DNA of 64,000 bases from Aquanectria penicillioides. Lineage: Eukaryota > Ascomycota > Sordariomycetes > Hypocreales > Nectriaceae. A program made the position numbers and the translations under genes. The stretch is from positions 310,001-374,000 of the forward strand of contig PYIU01000002.1 of assembly GCA_003415625.1 (NCBI GenBank). The letters are read 5' to 3'. Under the pieces are notes generated by a model. The model was not told where the DNA came from and did not search any database. It saw only the letters and a program-made list of their open reading frames with translations. Below, piece after piece: positions 36,101-47,027 of this stretch (the stretch's first letter is position 1; each line of letters begins with the position of its first letter).

Positions 36101-38140
36101 ATTTAAAACCTTAAAATAAAGAAAGTTATTATAATAATATATATAGTATTTTATAAGCCTATTTTACTGCTTATAGCAAAAGGTAAAGAGATTATTTAAT
36201 TATAGCTAAAAGAAGTATTTAATAACTTTAAGAGATACTTTATAATGCTAGTAATAGCTATAAAAAAGTAGATTCTAGCTGCTTATACTAATGCCAATTT
36301 AACTATAGTCTATAATGCCCTTAATTAGCTAAATGCTAACCTTTAAAGAAAGGCATTCTTTAAGGAGATTTATGCCTTTATTAATAAAGGTATACTTAAA
36401 TTTATTTTAAAGAGGGAATTACTAAAGGGCAAAAGACTACTTATAGTAAAATGGATAAATTAATATAAAAAAGATAAAAATAGTATAATAGTTATATATA
36501 AAGCTTAATTTATAGTATATAGCTTTATATAAAAGAAAGGCATTAATTACTAAAAGACCTTTTCCTTAACTATAAGAGCTAACTCCTAAAGAATGCTACT
36601 TGCTTATACTATATAGATTAAAAAGAAGCTATTATAGAATAATATAATTATAGTATACTTAAATAAAGAGCTAAAAGAAAATATCTATATTATAACCTTC
36701 CCTTTACTTAATAAGTTCTTTAAGGATCTAAAGTATAAACATTTAGCTAAAAAAGTAGGCTATAAATAAGGCATTAAATATATTATATAATTGCTTATAG
36801 CCCTATATAGCCTTAAGTAAAGTGCCTAATAATAGCAAAAGAAACTAAAAAAGATACTTAATAAATTAGGCCTTAAGAGGCTATAAAGCAATACTATAAT
36901 TTATATAAATTAGGCAAAAAAGATTATTATAGCTATATATATAGATAATATACTTATAGTTATTAATAATAATAAAAATATAAATACCTTTATTAATAAA
37001 CTTATATAAAAAGTAAAAATAAAGTTACTTAAATTTCTTAAGCTCTTTTTAAATATAGCTATTATAGCAAAAGAAGATAGATTACTTATATTATTATAAA
37101 AAGACTATATAATAAGTATTCTTAAGCAATTTAAATACCTTAACTATAAAGCTATAAATATATTAATAAAAATAGAAATCTATTATTTAGCTAAAGCAAT
37201 TAATATTTTTAGCATAAAGGCTATTAGTAAAGAATATATATTAATAGTAGGAAAAGTTAACTATCTTTTATAATAGAGCTAGCCTAATTTAGCCTTTATA
37301 TATAGTCTTTAGGTATACTTTCTAAATAGCTTAAATAAGCAATAACTTAAGGCTATAAAAAGGATACTGCAATATATTAAAAAGAGCCTTAATTACTCTA
37401 TCTATTATTACTGCCTTAAGAAAGAGTTATATAGCAATCCATTTAGTTTTTATAGCTACTATAACTTTAATTATACTAGCTGCCTAAAGATAGTATAATT
37501 AACTAAAGGATATATATTCTTTATAAATAAGGGCCTAATTATATAGTTTAATAAATATTAAAAAACTATAGTAAAGTCTTTAATAAAAGCTAAATACTAT
37601 ATATTAATAAAAGCAATATTATAAATTATATAGATAAAGAGCTTTATAAAGGAATTTAATAGTCTATTAATTGCTTTAATAATAATCTTTATAAATAATT
37701 AAAGCACTATAAAGCTAATATATAACTTTAAATTTTATGCCTATATAAAGTATATTTAAGTATAGTATTATTTTATAAAAAAGGCTATTAAAAATAATAT
37801 AATTAAATTATAATATATCCCTTTTACTAAAAATATTATTAATATACTTATAAAGCTATTAGTAGGCCTATTGCATTACTCTTTTATTAATACTTTAGGA
37901 TTAAAGCTAAAATTAAAAGAAATACTATACTAAAAACACTAAAACAAATATAAATAGTACCTATAAAAGCTTATAGTAATGCCCTTAACTATAGTAAAGA
38001 AATTCTATTTAAGTAGATAATTACTTTAGCAATAAAAAAAGAATAACTCTATAATTATATAAAAAATATATATATAAGGAAGGTTAAAATAGCCTTATAA
38101 TAGTATCTAAGGATAAGCCCTTAATTAAGCTTAAAAAGAG
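33153..38140 (+). pseudogene. Gag-Pol remnant of copia copy 2
   Basis: A CCHC knuckle at 34415-34456 reads Y-F-N-Y-N-*-K-G-Y-x4-C with Cys and His changed to Tyr. 34946-35188 matches the protease to pre-integrase segment (ILKDTVLIKDFLLNII, from LKDVLYVPDF-type sequence). An integrase zinc-finger trace DCKLAKSIKF is near 35390. The integrase core at 35450-35647 reads NLLYINF ... KRYFKLIINNKS where IHSD and DDxS residues are expected. The reverse transcriptase box at 36938-36949 is YIDN (expected YVDD), and the RNase H trace KAKYYILIKAIL is near 37580-37620. A purine tract AAAAAGAG (38133-38140) precedes the 3' LTR. All substitutions are of RIP type. Confidence 0.87.
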
Positions 38141-38399
38141 TATTAATAGATATAGTGGCTAGGCAAAGATAATTGCCACTATAGATATAGCGGCTGGCCA
38201 CAAGCCAACCTTAAGGGCCTTATGGGCCTAGGTCTTAAGGCTATGTATCCTTATAAGGGAATCCCTATACTGTAAATAGGTAACTGCATTCTGCGACCAC
38301 TATCTAGCTGCTCCTTATGAATCCCAATTGATCTGGACCGACCCGTTGCGTATGTTGCCCGCTGTGACTGTCCCTGCGCGTGCCTGTATATTGTTTACA
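38141..38399 (+). repeat. 3' LTR of copia copy 2
   Basis: 259 bp. The inner part (38141-38230) is AT-converted, and the outer part (38280-38399) keeps GC-rich words such as GACCGACCCGTTGCG. Confidence 0.9.
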
Positions 38400-38404
38400 C
38401 TTTC

Positions 38405-39031
38405 TACCTTTTAGTTTCCCTCACAAGACGTCCGTTTCCCTGGATTGTGTTGGTGTTCTGTAAAGGCTATTTCTTTACTGGGTTTTTGTCTCTCTTTTAG
38501 CACATAATGAAAATAATTAACCTTGACAAATTGTAACACAAAAATTCTGAAAACTTAAGTCTAGAACAGCGCTGAAACATTCTGGTCCAACCACGTGGTA
38601 ATTGTAGGGTAGGTTCGCGTCGAGGTTGAAGCCCCACTCGGGATCTCGTAAATTGTCCTAAATACGACTGGCTCAACCTGAATCTTATCTTGAGCTTGGC
38701 CTAGTTTAGTAACGGTTTTGCAACGCTTGCATAACTAAGTATGCAATACCGGTCAGGTGCCATGGAATGCTTCGAATGTGACCGTATTGGTAATCGAAAT
38801 CATCGATAATAATCTGGTGCTTGGCTTGCCCTATTCCTTGGGGGCTGGCATATCCGTCGCGCTATAGACCTTGCTTAGATTGTGCTAGCCTTGAGTTTGG
38901 GTCCGCACGAAGCCGTGTTTCGGTAACATAAATCGAGGAGGGATGCCCGCCCACCCGTCGTCGCGTTTCACTCTTTCTCACCCTAGGATGGTCATCATTG
39001 CCAAACAAACAGTAAACAACTTAGTTCAAGG
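38405..39031. other. Intergenic upstream of the monocarboxylate-type transporter
   Basis: 627 bp of normal composition between the copia target duplication and the next start codon. No ORF of note. Confidence 0.5.
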
Positions 39032-40501
39032 ATGAGTTCTGCCATCATCGAGCTCGATGGTCGACAGACGCCTTCAGAGCAGGAAGGCGGTCTTGCAATG
39101 CCTCGGTCTGCCTTGACTGAGGAACTTCTCCAAGGCCAACCCGAGTTCTCACTACCACCGGTAGATGGCGGGAAAGATGCATGGTTATTCCTAAGCGCAG
39201 GATTCCTCATGGAGGGCCTTGTTTGGGGCACGTTAACCAGCCCTAGTATGCTGCCTGTCGCTAACCGTCTCCCCAGGCTTCCCCTTTTCGTTTGGTGTGT
39301 TCCAAGACTACTATAAAACTCATGAACCATTTTCAGGATCGTCTGGCATTGCAACCATTGGAACTTGTGCCTTGGTAAGTTGGAAAATTCACAGCAGACT
39401 TGGAATCTTCTCACCTCGTGCTAGGGCATCATGTACCTTTCTTTCCCGGTAGTTGCTGCCCTACAGCGGCTCTACCCTCGCGCCTGTCGCTGGGCACCTG
39501 CTGCGGGCCTCTTCACAATGTCATTTTCCCTCGCAATGTCTTCATTTGCCCAAACAACCACCCATCTCATCATCACGCAGGGAATTCTCTGCGCCATAGC
39601 CGGCTCAATTGCCTACTGTCCTTGCATAATCTGGATCGAGGAGTGGTTTGTGCGACGCAAGGGCCTTGCCTTTGGCATAATGTGGTCGGGATCTGGCACT
39701 GGTGGTTGTGTCATCCCGTTGTTGCTGCAGTTTCTCCTCGACGAGTATGGATTCCGGACGACTCTTAGAATTTGGGCAGTTGCTCTATTCGTCCTCGCTA
39801 TGCCGTTGGTGTACTTCATGAAGCCAAGATTGCCGCCTAGCGCCACTGCCCATATCAAACCGTACAACCTGGGATTTGTGTTTGATCGGACCTTCATCCT
39901 GTACCAATCTGCCAGCGTTATTGAGTCATTTGGGTATTTTCTCCCATCAATCTATCTGCCTACTTACGCCCGCTCAATTCTCAACGCCGGGCCGCTTCTA
40001 TCAGCCATTCCGGTTATGCTCATGAATGTGACGGCCGCTCTTGGATTGGTATTGTTTGGACTTCTCTCAGACAAGGTGCACATCACAACCTGCATCATGA
40101 TATCTACCATGGGGGCCGTCCTGGGAACGTTCTTTCTATGGGGCTTCGCAAGCAATCTAATCATATTGTACGCGTTCAGTGTGGTTTACGGATTGTTTGC
40201 TGGCTCATATTGCTCAACGTGGCCAGCTATTTGTCGCCAAATTGTGTCATCTCCTTCATCTAATGGAGCATCGGGTGTGAGCTCCTTTGATCCAGTAATG
40301 GTTCTCGGCTTCTTAACAGCCGGTAGGGGAATTGGTAACTTAGTGTCAGGTCCTCTGAGTGAAGTCCTTCTGAAGGGACTCTCGCAGAGACAATTAGGGC
40401 TGTGGGGTCGAGGGTACGAAACTGTCATCATCTTCACGGGTTCAACAGCCGTGCTCGGCGGCGCCACATATCTTTGGAAGAGAATTGGGTGGATTCAATA
40501 A
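39032..40501 (+). CDS. MFS monocarboxylate-type transporter
   Basis: Exons 39032-39227, 39277-39374 and 39425-40501 sum to 1371 nt, giving 456 residues. Intron 1 starts with GC (GCACGT...CCCCAG); only this splice joins EGLVWGF to PFSFGVFQDYY in frame. Intron 2 is a normal GT-AG. Family marks are the DGGKDAWLFL segment before helix 1, FGVFQDYY after it, IEEWFVRRKGLAFGIMWSG between helices 4 and 5 and about 12 helices in all. This family in fungi (MCH/MCT-like) moves monocarboxylates or related acids across the plasma membrane; many members are orphans. A copia copy ends 632 bp upstream in the same orientation. Confidence 0.88.
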
Positions 40502-41928
40502 AAAGGTAATAGGAAGTACGGATGGGTGCTGAGGAATTATGAGTGAAGGTAAACAAAATGGTAAATTAAAGCATCAATAGATAGGACACGAATGGCGCCG
40601 GATCATGGAACAATTGTTTGGATAAGTATATTTAGACTTTTTATATGTATTATGGACTGAATTGAAAAGATGTCAGCTGGGAAATCCGAGCACTCAACCG
40701 GGATTTGTGAGTTGTGGGCTGCGGCATTAACAACGTTGGCACTGCCACTCCAGTCTCTGAAGACGTGTATCCTCCACGAGTTCTGCGTAGCCACGTCAAA
40801 GGAGGCTGGGTTTTAGACAGTAGTACTGCGAGATGCTTGGACGGGCTAGAAGATACAATGGTTTTTCATAGAATAGACTGGATTATCAAGCCTGCGGCTT
40901 TAGGCTGTCGCTGTAGTGTGATGGGTGCAGCTGCAGTATCACGGACGCGAGGCTTATTTATCAAAGCCAATAGCTTCGTAAGAACTACTTCAAAGCATGG
41001 CCGATTTGAATTTCATCGTGGCAGTACCGCTCGCCGAGATGATTACGTCTTTGCCGTTATAACGCTGCCGGCTCGGAATACCGTCGTGTCATTGCTTGTG
41101 GTCACGACAGGAACGTAGGTTGCAGTGAAAGACAAACCAATCAGGGGATTAACAAGAATGCCAAAATAATGGAGGTTTAATATACATGCGATGCCTCCTA
41201 CCATATTGGTCATATCTGATTGCGGCTAATCGGCACATCATCATCTCAATCAAGCTGAAAGTGCCCATAACGTGTGTGGGGATCGGTTGATCGGAAGCAG
41301 GGGATCCGGCAGTTCAGTTCTCTTGGCATAATGCTGCCAATCATAATTTATGGTTATTCAATCTCCAGGCCATTTGTTGTGGGGTGAACACGTCCTTCCA
41401 GGGGCTGAGCCACTTAATCCGACTTTTCGGCCCGTGTCGTAACATTGGATCCTTGGTAAATAGCGGAACTTGATGTTTGAAACGCTGTGCCAAGAAAGCT
41501 TGGATTCAATAATTGCGCATTACAAGGCTGAATGAGTCGGTGTTTGCAAGTAGCTAAAGCCGACTATTATGGAATGCCAGGTTATTAGCGAATGCTTGTC
41601 TACGACCTTGTTTCTTGGCATCCGAGCAGTCATGACGCCATTTGTTTGTGATGGTCTTGCAAGAAGTAGAGGGAGAGGGGAGTGGATTCCCTGATCCTCA
41701 AATCGAATTCAATTGCAGATGGATGAGCAGCATGCATGAGGCAATTGTTGAGGCCGACTTACCCGGAGGATAGGTCCAGATCTGTATAGAACTTGTCCTG
41801 TAGTAATTGACGGTACAAACACTTACGCGTCAATTTCTGAAAGGTCTTATATAATAGCGAAATTTCCGTCCCGAACTTTGATTATTCAACATTAAAATTC
41901 ATTCGTTGAACTGGAAACTTTACACAGT
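40502..41928. other. Intergenic 1.4 kb
   Basis: The best ORF (40714-41118, +, 134 codons) shows no known motif and is probably not coding. A TATA-like TATAATA at 41849-41855 lies 80 bp before the oxalate decarboxylase start. Confidence 0.5.
41849..41855 (+). promoter_or_regulatory. TATA-like box of oxalate decarboxylase
   Basis: TATAATA about 74-80 bp before the ATG at 41929. Confidence 0.45.
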
Positions 41929-43522
41929 ATGCATCTTTATGAAATTCTCCTCACTAGTTCGATGGCCCTCCCGGTCGTCATCGCCCTTCCCGCGCCTCAG
42001 TAAGTTTTCTCGTATCAACACTTAAGCTCGGTCATGAGAGATTAGATAGAAAGAAAATAACCGAATTCAGAATGGGAAACTATGGTGAAAACAAAGGCCC
42101 GGTGGGTGGGGTCAAATCACCTACCCCGACAGTCACCTCGACAAGTGGTTCCCTTTATGGCGACTTCAGCTTATTGGGAGGGAATGCTCCCTTGCCAGAC
42201 CCAGACAAGTCTGATTCAGCCATCGTGGAAAACCCAGAATTCGTCGAGGGCCAGGATGCTGACGCTGATCTTGGGCTGTATCTTGATTTTGATGCTGCTG
42301 ATCCGCCTCAACCTTTCCGCGGTGGACTGGGAGCAACGGATCCGGGCCCTCGAACTTATGAGTACGAGAAACTGAACCCTGACTTGTACGCACCCCCTGG
42401 CACGGATACGGGAACTGTCCCAAATGCCATGTGGCCTCTGGGTCTTTCACACAATAGACATGGAAGTCAGGCTGGTGCTGGATGGGCCAGACAACAGAAC
42501 AAGGACGTTCTTCCTCAAGCAACCGCCATGGCGGGTGTAGATATGCGACTAGCACCAAACGCGTATCGTGAATTGCATTGGCACACTGCTAGCGAATGGG
42601 CTCTCGTTACAAAGGGATGTGTCCGTGTAGCCGCAATAAATGATGAGGGAAAGAGCTTCATTGACGACGTTTGTGCTGGCGATGTATGGTTCTTCCCTGC
42701 TGGTATACCTCATAGCCTGCAAGCAATGGACAAGGGTGTGGAGTTTCTCTTGGTCTTTGATCAAGGGGAATTCTCCGAAGATGAAACATTTCTGGTCTCT
42801 GAGTTGTTCCAGAGGAACCCAGTCTCTGTATTGGCAAAGAACTTCCACACAAACACCAAGGCCTTTGACAAAGTCCCCAAGGGCGAGCTTTATGCAAGTG
42901 AGCAATCGAGCTGCTTGAGCTAGGCTAATGATTTTAGATTTTCAATGGAACCCCCGCTCCAAAGGATATCGAAAAGCAGAATGTCACGTCCTCTGCGGGT
43001 TCCGTGGTTGGTTTAGATGCGTACACCTATCACTGGTCGCAACAGACGCCCCATACAGTCCCTGGAGGTTCGGTCAAGATTGTTGATCCCACCACATTTC
43101 CTATTGCCAAGGGGTTCTCTGCGGCTCTTGTGGTGGTTCAGCCAGGGGCCTTGCGCGAGATCCATTGGCACACCACTTCGGACGAATGGAGCTATTTTCT
43201 TCAAGGGAGCGGTCGGGTCACAGTCTTTAAGGCTCCGTCATCAGCCCGCACGTTTGACTTTACCGCCGGAGGAGTGGGCTACATTCCGGTCGGGAACAGC
43301 CACTATGTTGAGAACACAGGAACTGAGGATCTAATTTTCCTTGAAGTTCTCCAGGCGCCCAAGTTTTCCGATGTCTCAGTGGCACAGTGGCTGGCTCTTA
43401 CACCAAAGCAGGTTGTAAAGGACCACCTAGGTTTACCTGATGCCCTCATTGACTCCTTGCCAAAGGAGAAGGAGTTTATCAAGACTGGAAACACCAATCT
43501 CACGGCCATTGCACATGAGTAA
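41929..43522 (+). CDS. Secreted bicupin oxalate decarboxylase
   Basis: Exons 41929-41999, 42071-42893 and 42938-43522 total 1479 nt, giving 492 residues. Exon 1 encodes a signal peptide. Each cupin has a complete Mn site: H193, H195, E199, H238 in the N-domain and H374, H376, E381, H420 in the C-domain, with Arg190 before the first set and Glu434 fourteen residues after H420, as in Bacillus OxdC. The lid segment, 21 residues after H238 as in OxdC, reads SEDE (259-262) instead of SENS, and keeps the acidic residue needed for decarboxylation. The enzyme would convert oxalate to formate and CO2 outside the cell. Intron 2 is a GC-AG intron (GCAAGT...TTTTAG); it restores GELYIFNGTPAP exactly. Confidence 0.92.
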
Positions 43523-44479
43523 TTGCGACAGATTGGAACTATGCGGAATTTGAGCAGTGTAGAAAGGATGTTGTGTGACAAGACGAATCCATTCCAAGCT
43601 TGACCTTCTAGACGAGAGCATTAGCGAGCCTCATAATCTGCTGAGATACATAGTAGAAGTGAGACCACAACCTCTATCTCGAGTGAACCAATACTCTATT
43701 CGTGAATCTATATTGGGTTTCAAGGTCTGAGACAACGGCAGATTAATACGGGCAAAATTTCTTGCTGACTGATCTTTCATTCATGGCTGATGTGACCTGA
43801 CTTACTGCATTATAAATCTGGTATATGAACTATGAAAATGTTCTTCAACAAATGATTGATGTTCAGAAATACTCTGGCATGATATACTAATACAGCAACT
43901 CCCCAACACCTTCTTACAGGTACACGCTTGTCACCTCTCTCTTAGGAATACGAAATATTGGACACCGGAAAATCAACGTTACTCCCAAACCAAGACGATA
44001 CTTCGCGTCACACAATTTGTTCCTACATGGCTACTCACTAGCTACTACCCAAGATTTGGATAATCTCTAGGCTGCGAATTTCAAACCTTGGGATGACAAC
44101 TTACTACAGTCTTCAACTGACATCCTGAAGTATAACTAAAGGGAGGCATTAATAATGTAAGGCATGATGACCGGAATAATTGTCTATTATTCTCCCTTTC
44201 GGAGGGTTCATCACATGAGGTTCCTTGTCGAGATTTTAGTCGGCTTTTGTGGACCTCAAGTAGCAGGTGTACTATTTTCCCAAACTGGTTAATAAGGGTG
44301 CAGCCCTTTCTCAGCTGCCCAAACAGGACATTCACCAATTACTGGAACAGGAAATGTCGAGTAACCGGGAATACACAGCCTAAAATAGGGAATAAACACC
44401 CAGAATAGCGCCTCCGAGGTGCATCAATCTCGGTTTTCCATTTATCTGACCTACAATGCAACAGACCGTGTCTTTTGGT
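43523..44479. other. Intergenic 0.96 kb
   Basis: No convincing ORF (the longest is 85 codons, minus strand). Holds the 3' end of the decarboxylase gene and the decayed upstream part of the next pseudogene. Confidence 0.5.
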
Positions 44480-46515
44480 ATGGCCCTCCTTAGGTTTTGT
44501 GTCGTGGCCAAATCAAGCTAGGTGCTGCCTGGGTTACATGTCGAAGAAAGTGCAGGAAATGTAGCCGTGAGAAACCTGCTTGTTCTCAATGTATAGCCAA
44601 AGTAGGATTCTTGTGCGCCATGTTAATATCGGCTATTCTAACTCGCATCGAAGGGTGACGAGTGCGGGGGCTATCCGTTGAAGTTTTGTGGTCTTGCTAG
44701 TCGGGGAAAATTATCTGGAAAGTCGTTCCCCGTGTCCGACTCTCCACAGCAAAGAAAAAAGCGACGAATTCAACCTACCTCCGAGACTAATGAGACATTG
44801 GAACCTGCAAAGAAACAAGTTCTGAAGCCATTTCAGCATTCTTCGGAGACCATCGTCATACAAAAAAATGAGGCTGATCAAGTTGGCGAGTCCACCACCA
44901 CGACACCAAACCGGGTTCCACTTGGGCTCAGTAGCCCTGCAGAGCTCACCCCTGCATCCGAGGATTATCTTTTGACTACCAGCGTGCCTTCACAACCAGG
45001 TGAAGTCTTATCTAGAGATGACGAACTGTTGCAGCCCCTGGACGCTGTGTCAGGCGAGGCTGGGAGTGCGGGCCATCGCATTCTTCTCGGCATGTCAGCA
45101 TACTCGTCAGCTCAGCCTGGACCAGATATACCCATTCCACTGAGCAGTTTTCTTCCAGCTGGGCGGATTACCTGGGCATCTCGCATCGCAGCTGTGAGAT
45201 TTGAAGCGCTTCATAGCCTGTCTTCACGGTACGATGACGCGACTGCCTCACAGAGCTTGAACCAGGACCGAGTCCGGTTTCTCCTCCAATACTGCAAGCA
45301 AGTTGAAAAAAAAACTCGAATCCAGTGGTTGCTGATCAATTGACGAGTCTATTTGTCCTAGGCTATTAGTGGACGATGTGCCTTCCTGGTCCAATCCGTT
45401 CCAGCAGTACCTGTTGCCCATGTGTCTACAATTCGCAGGCGTACTCCACGCAGTTCTAGGCTTTTCCTTAGACCATTTTGCGATTAATCACTGTGATACA
45501 CTTGAAAATGAGCAGTAATCTCTGCAATACCGGTTCAAAGCCATTAGACAGGTAATTGGCTGGTTGGAGGATATGGCTAGCGGCATGGACGACCCCTGTC
45601 TCATGGAAGCGGGTTTGTCAATTATCCTTATTCTCGTACTGCACGATGTAAGCTGTCAATTATCCGCTTCCGTGGCTAATTTTGCCGCCAATGCTAATTT
45701 CTAGGTTTGCGAAACGGGTGTATCAGCTGGTGGCATACTTTTGGACGGAGTGACGAGCGTCTGCCAGCGCCATGCGAAGTTGTTGAACTCAACGATGCAA
45801 GGCAGACCCTGCTTGAAATTCCTCCTCGGAGCATTGCCATGGTATGAACTGTGAGGCTGGACCTTGCGTGTTACTGACTACCATTAGGCTTCATATGCTT
45901 CGCCGCGTCCCCAGAAATAGCAAACCGATGCTTCCTGACATTGTCAGAGAAACCATCTTTCGAGGAATGTGTCCCAAAATGTTTGAGTGCTTTTCTGGAT
46001 GGCCTCTGGGCTTGTTCTTGGAGTTTTCAGAACTACTTGACCTATCTCGCAATGTCTCAACCACTAACTCGCCAGGCCACGAATACCAAAATTCGGTGCA
46101 ATTGACTCGAAATGGCATCTTAAATTAGGATGTAACAGGCTTAGTCGACGACATTTCGGAACCAAATCGAAGACACCCCTGCAACGCCTTTCGGTATGCA
46201 TTCCTGCTTCATAGTCTTAGAGTTGTCGACAAGTACTCTACACCTGATGGCTCCCACATTCAAAATTGCGTTACCGAGATTTTGAACGCTGTTTCTAAAA
46301 TTTCGACTAATTCTACTCAAAGTAGGAGGTCATTATGGCCACTATTCATAGCTAGATCTGAGTCGACAACGCCATATCAGCAGGACTAAATTTCAATGCG
46401 AATCAACGCGATCCAGAATGAGACAGGTTTTAGGAACCTTGATGCAATCACTATCCTAGAACGCACGTGGAAAGACTGAAATTCCCACCTAGAAAGGGAA
46501 TCGTCATGGAATGAT
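44480..46515 (+). pseudogene. Zn2Cys6 regulator of the Fungal_trans_2 type, decayed
   Basis: A zinc-cluster trace at 44539-44680, joined over intron 44602-44653, reads TCRRKCRKCSREKPACSQC then IAKGDECGGYPLKF. Five of six cysteines are present; where the first (C-x2-C) should be, the frame has Trp. Further on come NPFQQYLLPMCLQFAGVLHAVLGFS, RFKAIRQVIGWLEDM, VCETGVSAGGILL, LHMLRRVPRN and AFLLHSLRVVDKY, the landmarks of the C-terminal domain of this regulator class. The frame is broken near an A9 run (45304-45312) and by stops at 45516-45518 (TAA), 46126-46128 (TAG), 46387-46389 (TAA) and 46477-46479 (TGA). It converges on an intact regulator of the same kind. Confidence 0.8.
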
Positions 46516-47027
46516 TATGTAAGTTTCCCAGGTTTAAACGATCTATGGCTTATACTTCAAAGTGTCGATACAAAGTGCTACGAAGACCCATGACTAATTA
46601 ATCTTCTAATACGCTCAAGATGTCATGGAATGAGACAATCTAAATTAGCTGAGTTCGTAAGATAGGGCTCTTGTACTGGATAGCCTAAATGGCATAGGGC
46701 ACACATGCTGGATCGGACAAGAGATTAGGAAGAGTACAGTGCTCAGTATAGAGAAGTCTGGAGGGATTGACAATGAAATCTCGGGCTAGGCGGTATATAT
46801 CGGCAGCAAATGCTGATGCACTCTACATTCCCAGGCCCTAGGGTACGTCTAGTAGCTAACCTTCTATTTTTGGAAAAAGATGTGAATTGAGACCAATAAC
46901 TTATAGATAAAGCCCCTTGAATTACGGCCTGTTATCATGAATTGAAGCCATACTATCGGTATGGATGTAGCTGCCTTCTTCCATCCAACAAGTAGTCTGA
47001 CCATCCAGGCCATAGAAGCCATGTCAA
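46516..47027. other. Intergenic between convergent regulators
   Basis: 512 bp with no ORF or repeat recognised. Confidence 0.5.

Larger units (their letters stand above)
32894..38399 (+). mobile_element. Copia LTR retrotransposon, copy 2, RIP-destroyed
   Basis: The element is 5506 bp with 259-bp LTRs (32894-33152 and 38141-38399) and a perfect 5-bp target duplication CTTTC (32889-32893 and 38400-38404). It starts TGTTGACAG and ends TTGTTTACA. Domain order from left to right is gag zinc knuckle, protease/pre-integrase, integrase, reverse transcriptase and RNase H; integrase before reverse transcriptase defines the Ty1/copia superfamily. It is inverted relative to copy 1, with 8.77 kb of single-copy DNA between them. 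Confidence 0.93.

Noticed and set aside
18619..38399. One composite transposon carrying the genes between the copia copies
   Set aside because: Each copy has its own target-site duplication (TCAAC/TTAAC and CTTTC/CTTTC), which shows two independent insertions.
42890..42945. Frameshift between the two cupin domains
   Set aside because: A GC-AG intron (42894-42937) joins GELY to IFNGTPAP exactly in frame, so the gene is intact.
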